Shown piece by piece: positions 22,640 to 29,435 of a stretch of DNA of 64,000 bases. The notes beneath the pieces are model-generated. The model saw only the letters and a program-made list of their open reading frames with translations, ran no database searches and was not told where the DNA came from. Source of the stretch: Faecalibacterium hattorii (GTDB lineage Bacteria; Bacillota; Clostridia; Oscillospirales; Ruminococcaceae); NCBI RefSeq assembly GCF_003287455.1, contig NZ_PRLC01000003.1, positions 124,001 to 188,000 of the forward strand, given 5' to 3'. The position numbers and the translations under genes were made by a program. Within the stretch, counting starts at the first letter, position 1, and each line of letters begins with the position of its first letter.

Positions 22640-23815
22640 ATGGTAGCAGGGCATCTGCAAGAAAAAAACGACTTCTACTACATCGTTCTGAGTTACAAGG
22701 ACGCAAACGGAAAGCGAAAGACCAAGTGGGAAGCCACCGGTCTGTCCGTCAAGAGGAACAAGAAGAAAGCCGAGGCTCTTTTGCTGGAACGTCGGCGGAA
22801 CTTCATGGTTTCCACCGCACCTGCGGAGATTCGCTTAGACGATGACATTCTCTTTTCGGACTTCATGCTGAAATGGCTGGAAGTCACGAAAAACACTGTC
22901 CAAATCACGACCTATGCAAGCTATCAGGGAATGGTGGAGCGTGTGATCGTTCCCTATTTCCGAAAGCGCGGCATCAAACTGGTAGACCTGAAAGCCACCG
23001 ACTTGCAGGATTTCTACAACAAGCAGCTTGAACGGGTCAAGGCAAATTCGGTAATCCATTATCATGCAAACATCCACAAGGCGTTGAAGTATGCGGTGAA
23101 GATCGACCTGATCCCCACCAACCCGGCAGATAAGGTCGAGCGTCCGAAGAAGAATGCGTTCAAAGGCAGCTATTACAGCGCCGAAGAGATTCATGCTTTG
23201 ACGGAGGTCGCAGAGGGCACCAAGCTGGAGATCCCGGTTCTGCTGGCATCCTTCTACGGTCTGCGCCGCAGCGAGGTGCTGGGTCTGAAATGGGATGCCA
23301 TCGACTTTGAAGCCAACACGCTGGAGGTCAAGCACATCGTCACGCAGGCATCCATCGACGGCAAAAAGGTTCTGGTGCAGGCTGACCGTGCAAAAACGAA
23401 GTCCAGCCTTCGGACGCTGCCACTTGTGCCCCACATCCGTGACCGTCTGCTGATGCTGAAAGGTCAGCAGGACACCTACCGCCGCCTGTGCGGTAAAAGC
23501 TACAATCGGGAGTATCTGGGCTATCTGTGTGTGGACGAGATCGGGAACATCATCCGCCCCAACTACGTTTCCGAGCAGTTCCCGAAGCTGTTGGAGAAAA
23601 ACGGTCTGCGTCCTATCCGCTTCCACGATCTGCGCCACAGCTGCGCCAGCCTTCTTCTGGCAAACGGCGTTCCCATGAAGCAGATTCAGGAATGGCTGGG
23701 TCACAGCGACTTCTCCACCACCGCCAACATCTACGCCCACCTCGATTACGCTTCCAAACTCTCGTCTGCACAGGCGATGCTGGAGGGGCTGGGCTATGGC
23801 AATGCGTCAGCATAA
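22640..23815 (+). CDS. tyrosine recombinase (integrase) of element 2
   Basis: 391 residues from the ATG after AGGAGG. Same domain order as the island 1 integrase: AP2-like arm-binding N-terminus (KNDFYYIVLSYKDANGKRK), core-binding domain, catalytic GLRRSEVLGLKW, HDLRHSCASLLL, GHSDFSTTANIYAHLDY. The catalytic parts of the two enzymes are very similar and the N-terminal parts less so, as expected if both cut the same tRNA anticodon loop but bind different arm sites. It sits 90 bp from the replacement tRNA. Confidence 0.95.
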   Translation: MVAGHLQEKNDFYYIVLSYKDANGKRKTKWEATGLSVKRNKKKAEALLLERRRNFMVSTAPAEIRLDDDILFSDFMLKWLEVTKNTVQITTYASYQGMVERVIVPYFRKRGIKLVDLKATDLQDFYNKQLERVKANSVIHYHANIHKALKYAVKIDLIPTNPADKVERPKKNAFKGSYYSAEEIHALTEVAEGTKLEIPVLLASFYGLRRSEVLGLKWDAIDFEANTLEVKHIVTQASIDGKKVLVQADRAKTKSSLRTLPLVPHIRDRLLMLKGQQDTYRRLCGKSYNREYLGYLCVDEIGNIIRPNYVSEQFPKLLEKNGLRPIRFHDLRHSCASLLLANGVPMKQIQEWLGHSDFSTTANIYAHLDYASKLSSAQAMLEGLGYGNASA

Positions 23816-23858
23816 TGCCATACGCCCCAAAGACAGGGTGGACGGGCGATGTTCCGGC

Positions 23859-23899
23859 AAAAAAGAATGGACAGACGAATAAAATTCATCTGTCCATTC
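23859..23899 (-). terminator. terminator of the replacement tRNA-Ser
   Basis: GAATGGACAGA (23865-23875) with TCTGTCCATTC (23889-23899); on the minus strand a run of six T follows. It begins five bases after the tRNA 3' end. It can also act for the convergent integrase. Confidence 0.85.
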
Positions 23900-23903
23900 G
23901 ATT

Positions 23904-23995
23904 TGGCGGAGCATCAGGGAGTCGAACCCTGGCACCGGTCTCCCGGCCTATCGCATTTCGAGTGCGACCTCTTACGACCACTTGAGTAATGCTCC
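23904..23995 (-). tRNA. tRNA-Ser(CGA), complete, carried by element 2
   Basis: 92 nt, minus strand. Acceptor GGAGCAT/ATGCTCC perfect; anticodon stem TCGCA/TGCGA closing the loop CTCGAAA (anticodon CGA, reads UCG); long class II variable arm with CCGG-gaga-CCGG; T arm CAGGG-TTCGACT-CCCTG perfect; discriminator G and encoded CCA. It differs in most stems from the split host tRNA-Ser(CGA), so it is not a recent copy of it. It lies 149 bp downstream of the stranded host 5' half and its promoter. All structural features say functional. Confidence 0.94.
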
Positions 23996-24144
23996 AGATA
24001 TTAAATTTTAGAATGCTCCGTGCATTCCGGGAAAACTTTGGAGAGAATTTCAGGAGAGAACGACCGAAAATCGTTCACTCTCGAAGTCGGAAAACCCGCA
24101 TGAAACCTAGCAAAACCGGAAACCCACTTCCAAAAAGCCAGTTA
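23996..24144. other. right end of element 2 with GGAGAGAA arm-like motifs
   Basis: CTTTGGAGAGAA (24037-24048) and CAGGAGAGAACG (24051-24062) repeat the motif at the left end of the element. The region also has a short GAACGACCGAAAATCGTTC inverted repeat (24057-24075). No gene, and no separate clear promoter for the tRNA downstream. Confidence 0.55.
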
Positions 24145-24186
24145 GATTTCGAGTCGTTCTCGTTACGACCGCTTCGATACATCTCC
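24145..24186 (-). pseudogene. stranded 5' half of host tRNA-Ser(CGA)
   Basis: On the minus strand: acceptor GGAGATG, D-arm region, then AACGA and the loop CTCGAAATC, where it stops and runs into unrelated element sequence. The missing half (TCGTT ... CATCTCC-G-CCA) is at 20,516 and again at 1,988. The shared core at all three junctions is GATTTCGAGT (plus strand). So the gene is cut in the anticodon loop. Confidence 0.92.
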
Positions 24187-24249
24187 ATATTCAAATCATG
24201 CTGTGGAGCGCAGTGCAAACATTCACACTGATAATCCTACAGCTTTGTT

Positions 24250-24278
24250 ATTATACCAAAAATCCCGCCTTCCGTCAA
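24250..24278 (-). promoter_or_regulatory. host tRNA-Ser promoter
   Basis: Minus strand TTGACG (24273-24278), 17 bp, TATAAT (24250-24255), a near-consensus vegetative promoter about 60 bp upstream of the tRNA 5' half. After element 2 insertion it points through the 5' half into the replacement tRNA. Confidence 0.85.
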
Positions 24279-24403
24279 CTGGTTTTCATTGCAGAAGAGG
24301 GGGGCGCACGCAGCACCAACACGCCCGCATTATAGGAATTGGTCAACCGGTTGCGGCAGATTTCCCACACAAATTTCCGCCGGTCATTGAAATTTTCGCA
24401 AAA

Positions 24404-24460
24404 TATTACTATTTTAAAGCGATTTTGTACAAACGTCTGCCGGGTTCACTGTGATATACT
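24404..24460 (+). promoter_or_regulatory. GH2 promoter and putative operator
   Basis: TTACTATTTTAAAGCGATTTTGTACAA-like block at 24,406-24,432, then extended -10 TGATATACT (24452-24460) followed by AGT. The same two blocks occur in front of the GH3 gene (29,196-29,223 and 29,261-29,269) with the same spacing style. This suggests a common regulator of both glycosidases. Confidence 0.55.
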
Positions 24461-24523
24461 AGTTTTACAACGAGGTCTGCGCTGCGGACCCACACACTGA
24501 AAATCTGAGAAGGAGTCGTATCA

Positions 24524-26764
24524 ATGAGAGAGATCATTTCTTTGAACGAAAACTGGACCCTGTCCTTCCCCAAGGGCGACCACGCCACCGAGCAGGTCAA
24601 CCTGCCCCACACTTGGAACGCTGTGGATGGCAACGACGGCAATGGCAGCTACCTGCGCACCACCGGCGTTTACACCCGCACCTTCACCGCACCCAAGCAG
24701 CCCCGCGAGGGCGGCCGCACCTACATGGAAGTTCTGGCTGCTGCCCTGAACTCCACCGTGAAGGTCAACGGTCAGGTCGCTACCACCCACGAGGGCGGCT
24801 TCTCCATCTTCCGTGCGGACGTCACTGACCTGTGCCACGAGGGTGAGAACGAGCTGACCATCGAGGTCTCCAACGAGGACACCCCGTCCATGTACCCCTC
24901 TTCCGCCGACTTTACCTTCTACGGCGGCCTGTACCGCGGTGTCAACCTGATCAGCGTGCCCGACGCACACTTTGATCTGGACTACTACGGCGGCCCCGGC
25001 ATGATGGTCACCCCTGTTCCCACCGAGGACGGCGGCGCAAACTTCACCATCAAGAGCTTCGTCACCAACCCCGCTGACGACCTGACCGTCATGTACAGCA
25101 TCGAGGACTGCTTCGGCCGCGAGGTCGCTTCTGCTGTCCGCGGCTCTGCCGACACTGAGGTCACCATCTACGTTCCCGATGCCCAGCTGTGGAGCATGGA
25201 CGAGCCCAACCTGTACACCGTTGTCGCCACCCTGCAGCGCAACAACGAGGAAGTGGACGAGATCGCCGCCAACGTCGGCGTCCGTTCCTTCAAGGTCACT
25301 CCCGACGAGGGCTTCTCCATCAACGGCGTGCCCACCCCGCTGCGCGGTGTTTCCCGCCATCAGGACCGCGTGTTCGAGGGCAACGCTCTGACCGCCGAGG
25401 AGCACTATGATGACGCCATGCTCATCAAGGAACTGGGCGCCAACACCATCCGTCTGGCACACTACCAGCACAGTCAGGACTTTTACGATGCTTGCGATGA
25501 GATCGGTTTCGCCGTTTGGGCTGAGATCCCCTTCATCAGCGTCTTCAAGAAGGGCGAGGGCGCTCACAAGCATGTCATGGAGGAGATGAAGGAACTCATC
25601 ATCCAGAACTACAACCACCCCTCCATCATGTTCTGGGGCATCTCCAACGAGATCCTCATCGGCGGCATCTCTCAGGAGCTGGTGGACACTCATCACGATC
25701 TGGAGAAGCTCTGCAAGGAGCTTGACCCGACCCGCCTGACCACCATCGCTCACGTTTCCACCACCCCCGTCAACGGCCCCATGCACCACATCACCGATCT
25801 GGAGAGCTACAACCACTACTTCGGCTGGTACGGCGGCAAGATGGAGCAGAACGGCCCGTGGCTGGATCAGTTCCACGCAGAGCACCCCGACATCTGCATC
25901 GGCATCTCTGAGTATGGCTGCGAGGGCATCATCAACTGGCACAGCAACACCCCCCAGTGCAAGGACTACACCGAGGAGTATCAGGCTCTGTACCACGAGC
26001 ACATGGCACAGGTCTTCGAGGATCGTCCTTGGGTCTGGGCTTCCCACGTCTGGAACATGTTCGACTTCGGCTGCGCTGCCCGTAACGAGGGCGGCGTGAG
26101 CGGCCGCAACAACAAGGGCCTCATCACCATGGACCGCAAGACCAAGAAGGACAGCTATTTTGTCTATCAGGCTTACTGGACCCAGACCCCGATGGTCCAC
26201 ATCGCTGGCCGCCGCCACGCTCAGCGCGCAGGCGAGACCACCGAGATCAAGGTCTACTCCAATCAGGACACCGTCGTTCTGTACGTCAACGGCAAGGAAG
26301 TCGGCCAGCAGACCGCACACCGCGTCTTCAAGTTCAACGTTGCTCTGAACGACGGTTTCAACACCATCGTGGCCGTTGCCGGCGATGTGAAGGATTCCAT
26401 CACGCTGGAGAAGGTTGCTGAGGAGCCCGGCTACTACACCCTGCCGGAGTTCAACGAGCGTCAGGAAGGCGTCGCCAACTGGTTCAAGCAGATCGGCAGC
26501 ATGGATCTGACCGCGCCCATGGAGTTCCCGGAAGGCTATTACAGCGTGAAGGACACCATGGAAGACCTTGCTAAGAACGAAGAGGCTCTGGCTCTGGCTG
26601 CAAAGGCCGTCAAGCTGGCCACCAACTTCGACATCAAGCCCGGCGTCGGCATGTGGGACATGATGAAGAAGATGACCCCCGAAGCCATGAGCAACATGAT
26701 CTCCGGTATGCCGGAGGGCTTCATCGAGAGCCTGAACGCACAGCTCATCAAGGTCAAGAAGTAA
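24524..26764 (+). CDS. GH2 glycoside hydrolase, probable beta-galactosidase
   Basis: 746 residues, no signal peptide, cytosolic. Domains: N-terminal sugar-binding jelly roll (about 1-150), Ig-like (about 155-262), TIM barrel (about 265-570), C-terminal accessory region (about 580-746). SRHQDR (278-283), acid/base E376 in FWGISNEI and nucleophile E463 in GISEYGCEG are in place. GRNNKGLITMDRKTKKD favours beta-galactosidase over beta-glucuronidase; I cannot exclude a different beta-galactoside, arabinoside or glucuronide preference. It hydrolyses oligosaccharides probably imported by the GPH symporter nearby. GAAGGAG precedes the ATG. A strong terminator follows. Confidence 0.88.
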   Translation: MREIISLNENWTLSFPKGDHATEQVNLPHTWNAVDGNDGNGSYLRTTGVYTRTFTAPKQPREGGRTYMEVLAAALNSTVKVNGQVATTHEGGFSIFRADVTDLCHEGENELTIEVSNEDTPSMYPSSADFTFYGGLYRGVNLISVPDAHFDLDYYGGPGMMVTPVPTEDGGANFTIKSFVTNPADDLTVMYSIEDCFGREVASAVRGSADTEVTIYVPDAQLWSMDEPNLYTVVATLQRNNEEVDEIAANVGVRSFKVTPDEGFSINGVPTPLRGVSRHQDRVFEGNALTAEEHYDDAMLIKELGANTIRLAHYQHSQDFYDACDEIGFAVWAEIPFISVFKKGEGAHKHVMEEMKELIIQNYNHPSIMFWGISNEILIGGISQELVDTHHDLEKLCKELDPTRLTTIAHVSTTPVNGPMHHITDLESYNHYFGWYGGKMEQNGPWLDQFHAEHPDICIGISEYGCEGIINWHSNTPQCKDYTEEYQALYHEHMAQVFEDRPWVWASHVWNMFDFGCAARNEGGVSGRNNKGLITMDRKTKKDSYFVYQAYWTQTPMVHIAGRRHAQRAGETTEIKVYSNQDTVVLYVNGKEVGQQTAHRVFKFNVALNDGFNTIVAVAGDVKDSITLEKVAEEPGYYTLPEFNERQEGVANWFKQIGSMDLTAPMEFPEGYYSVKDTMEDLAKNEEALALAAKAVKLATNFDIKPGVGMWDMMKKMTPEAMSNMISGMPEGFIESLNAQLIKVKK

Positions 26765-26779
26765 TTCCCCCTCAAAAGC

Positions 26780-26833
26780 AGAACAATGCCCCGGCGGATG
26801 CTGCAAATGCAGTGCCCGCCGGGGCATTGTTCT
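26780..26833. terminator. bidirectional terminator after GH2
   Basis: Eighteen-base perfect stem (AGAACAATGCCCCGGCGG 26780-26797 with its complement 26816-26833) between the GH2 gene and the convergent small membrane-protein genes. Confidence 0.85.
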
Positions 26834-26845
26834 GAAACCAGATTC

Positions 26846-27049
26846 TCAGCGCTTTTTCTTCTTTTTCTTTTTCGGGCCGGAGGAAGCCGCACTGCTGGTC
26901 GTATGGGGCGCATTGCGGGCCCGGCGGGACTCATACAGATACTTTGAGAGATTGGGCACCACGATGGCGATGAACGCCAGAACGACGAACACCAGAAAGC
27001 TGGGCTGGTCGTGGTTCGTATTGAACAGCGTTTGCAGGAAGTTGCTCAT
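26846..27049 (-). CDS. small membrane protein with Lys-rich tail
   Basis: 67 residues: short N-terminus, one transmembrane helix (FLVFVVLAFIAIVVPNL, about 18-34), a basic juxtamembrane segment and a C-terminal run of eight consecutive Lys/Arg. Not recognised as a named family. AAAGGT lies upstream of the ATG. It follows a TM2-like protein on the same strand with a 45 bp gap, so the two may be co-transcribed. Confidence 0.55.
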   Translation of the reverse strand: MSNFLQTLFNTNHDQPSFLVFVVLAFIAIVVPNLSKYLYESRRARNAPHTTSSAASSGPKKKKKKKR

Positions 27050-27094
27050 AAGATGTACCTTTCCGGTTTTGCGAAACCGCTCAATGGGGGTGGC

Positions 27095-27388
27095 TCACAG
27101 CAGGATGAGGCCGTTCTCGTCCGGCTTCATGGGGACGGCGATGATCGCATCCACGAGGGTCATTGCGATGGAAAAACCGCTCCAGCAGGTCGCCAGATAG
27201 AGCACCCCCAGAATGGGCCGCTTCGCGTAGAACTGGTGTGCGCCAAAAATTCCCAGAATGCAGAGGCGGAGGTAGGTCTTGCGGTTGACGGCGTGCTTTT
27301 CGCGGCCATCATACCATGTGGCCAGATGATCGATGCAGTTCCAGATGAAGCCGTGGTTGGGGTCTTTCTGCCATTGGGTCTTTGCCAT
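27095..27388 (-). CDS. TM2-domain membrane protein
   Basis: 97 residues. Cytosolic N-terminus, then LRLCILGIFGAHQFYAKRPILGVLYLATCWSGFSIAMTLVDAII: two membrane helices joined by a short turn, with the G-x-H-x-FY motif of TM2 domains. Function unknown; TM2 proteins are often linked to envelope or signalling roles. AGAGGT precedes the ATG. Confidence 0.7.
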   Translation of the reverse strand: MAKTQWQKDPNHGFIWNCIDHLATWYDGREKHAVNRKTYLRLCILGIFGAHQFYAKRPILGVLYLATCWSGFSIAMTLVDAIIAVPMKPDENGLILL

Positions 27389-27522
27389 TGTTTTGTACCT
27401 CTGTCTCTTTCATAAAATCAGGAAAGCCGCCCACCGCGCAGTCAGCCCGGTGAGCGGTCCTCCTTATTGGTTTCTGATGAGAATGTTTTCCGCAGTGTTA
27501 AGGGTTAGAATGCAGCTTGGGA

Positions 27523-29040
27523 TCAGGCGTTCTCAGCCATAGCCTTCATCTTGATCTTCACGACTTCGTCCTGAATCTCGGCCATCTTTTCCTTGGTCAG
27601 GGGGTAGAAGTGCATCGCGATCAGGTTGCAGACCAGACCGATCATGATGACGCCGTAAGCGCACAGTGCAGTGCCGATGCGGAGCTTCATGGTGACGGGG
27701 TCGCCCATGACGGGGTTGTGGTCAGCGAAGCCGCAAGCGGTGAACATGGCACCGGCGATCATGGGAGCGAAGGAAGAGACCAGCTTGTCCACGAAGCTGA
27801 ACAGGGTGCCCATCAGGCCGGGGACGTACTTGCCGGAACGATAAACTTCGTAGTCAGCGCAGTCAGCGGTCATGGGGATAACGATGTTGCCAGCGAGGTT
27901 CTGGAAGCCGCCGGTGAGAACGGTCAGCACCAGATAGAGGATCAGGAAGTAGCCCCAGTTCAGAGCACCGGTCTCCGGGTTGGAGGTCATGGTGGTGGGG
28001 TCGCCCAGCAGCCACAGAGCGATCAGAGCGCCGTTGCCGATCAGAGCGCCGACAGAGCCGATGATCATGCCCTTGCGCTGGCCAAACTTGGTAGCCAGAG
28101 CGGAGATGCACAGGAAGGTCAGGACGCAGGTGGGGATGGTGGTCAGAGCGGTGACGTTGCCCTGCAGCAGGGTAGAACCGGCGATGCAGGCGAACAGAGC
28201 GACCTGAACGGCGCTGGTTCTTGCGGTAGAGCCCAGCTTATCGGTAGAAGCGGACAGGACCAGCATCTGAATGGCGCGGTTGTTCTTCAGGGTATCCCAG
28301 TAATCCTTCAGGCCGACCTTGATGGGCTTGCCGGTGCCGAAGAACTCAGGACGGTCCTTCGGGGTAATGGCGATGACAGCCAGCAGGGTGAAGATGCCGG
28401 AAACGATGGCGACCAACATCCAGAAGGTGTGGAAGAACTGGGTGGAAGCATAGCCGCCGACATCCTTAAAGCTGTTTGCGATGTTGGCGGTGATAACAGC
28501 CAGACCGGCAAACAGGAGGGTGTTATACACACCGTCGAAGGAGGCGAACAGAGGACGCTGCTTGGGGTCGTTGGTCAGGCAGGACTGAGCCGACTTGGTA
28601 ACGACACACTGGCAGGTGTAGCCGAGGTAGTAAACCATCAACACGACCACATAGAAGGGGAAGCGGACAGCCTGCGGCAGGTTGTGGGTGACATGGAAGG
28701 CGACGAAGCTGGTCACGGCCAGAAGGATGTTGCCGATGACCATGAACGGGCGGTTCTTGCCGAACTTGCCGTTGGTCTTATCGACCATGAAGCCCACGAA
28801 CGGGTCGGTAACGCCATCCCAGATACGCATGGCCATGGTCAGGGAAGAAGCGACCATCATGCCAACGCCGACCCAGCCCATCAGGTAGTAGGTGGCGTAG
28901 TTCATCAGGAACAGGTACAGGTTGGTGGCCGTGTTGTTCAGCGCAAAGCAGCCGATACGCCACAGCGGAACGCGGTGGATGCCGTTGGTCTCATAGTTCT
29001 TGTCATAGAACTTGTCCGGCAGAGTTCTCGTTTTTGCCAT
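27523..29040 (-). CDS. GPH-family glycoside:cation symporter
   Basis: 505 residues with about 12 hydrophobic helices. RIWDGVTDPFVGFMVDKT near residue 75 is the conserved acidic cation-binding motif of MelB/UidB-type GPH transporters, and PMTADCADYEVYRSGKYVPGLMG in the last third is also diagnostic. It imports glycosides or oligosaccharides with Na+ or H+. It is divergent from the GH3 gene and convergent in function with the GH2 and GH3 glycosidases. A leader rich in AT precedes it. Confidence 0.9.
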   Translation of the reverse strand: MAKTRTLPDKFYDKNYETNGIHRVPLWRIGCFALNNTATNLYLFLMNYATYYLMGWVGVGMMVASSLTMAMRIWDGVTDPFVGFMVDKTNGKFGKNRPFMVIGNILLAVTSFVAFHVTHNLPQAVRFPFYVVVLMVYYLGYTCQCVVTKSAQSCLTNDPKQRPLFASFDGVYNTLLFAGLAVITANIANSFKDVGGYASTQFFHTFWMLVAIVSGIFTLLAVIAITPKDRPEFFGTGKPIKVGLKDYWDTLKNNRAIQMLVLSASTDKLGSTARTSAVQVALFACIAGSTLLQGNVTALTTIPTCVLTFLCISALATKFGQRKGMIIGSVGALIGNGALIALWLLGDPTTMTSNPETGALNWGYFLILYLVLTVLTGGFQNLAGNIVIPMTADCADYEVYRSGKYVPGLMGTLFSFVDKLVSSFAPMIAGAMFTACGFADHNPVMGDPVTMKLRIGTALCAYGVIMIGLVCNLIAMHFYPLTKEKMAEIQDEVVKIKMKAMAENA

Positions 29041-29435
29041 TTCGTTTTCTCTCCTTAATTCGTGAATAGGCGTTCTCCGTTTTGCCCCGTTTAGAAAACC
29101 GCACCTGCCACTGTGCGGGCTGCGGGACTTTATGTCATTATTATGAACACATCTCGAAAATTCTGTTAGTAAAATTTTGAGGTGAATCAGGACGATTTTA
29201 CTATTTTGAGAAGATTTTCACAACTTTCAAAAAAGCTATTGGGTAGGTTGCACAATCAAGTGATATACTAGTATTGCACATTGCCCATGTGCGCGAAACG
29301 TCCTGAAAAGAATGTGGGGAAATTGCGGATTTATCCAAAAATATTTCTACTCCGTTTGGAGCCGCGTCATTATAATATAGGTATCATAAAAACGCATCTC
29401 TGCATCCCTGTAAAAATGAAAAAGGAGAAACACAA
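29041..29435. promoter_or_regulatory. divergent regulatory region, transporter / GH3
   Basis: 395 bp. An inverted repeat TAGTAAAAT (29,167-29,175) / ATTTTACTA (29,195-29,203) is a candidate operator. The second arm is also part of the TTACTATTTT...ATTTT.ACAA block shared with the GH2 promoter. TGATATACTAGTATT (from 29,261) is an extended -10 for GH3, and a second TATAAT is at 29,371. Together these suggest regulated divergent transcription by a LacI- or AraC-type factor not in the window. Confidence 0.55.

Noticed and set aside
1988-24186. Integrative conjugative element
   Set aside because: No relaxase, coupling protein or type IV secretion gene was found on either strand. Only replication, TnpV, excisionase and integrase relics are present.
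24524-26764. Naming the GH2 enzyme a beta-glucuronidase because a mannonate-type SDR and a UidB-like GPH transporter are close
   Set aside because: SRHQDR, WGISNE and the NNKGLITMDRKTKKD region read as beta-galactosidase-type. No other uronate genes are present, so the glucuronidase name is not supported.
24524-26827. Long minus-strand frames opposite GH2, GH3, argD, argC, argH and ilvE
   Set aside because: GC-rich genes leave long antisense frames open. These translations are low-complexity Val/Gly/Asp/Leu text without motifs, while the sense frames have catalytic signatures.
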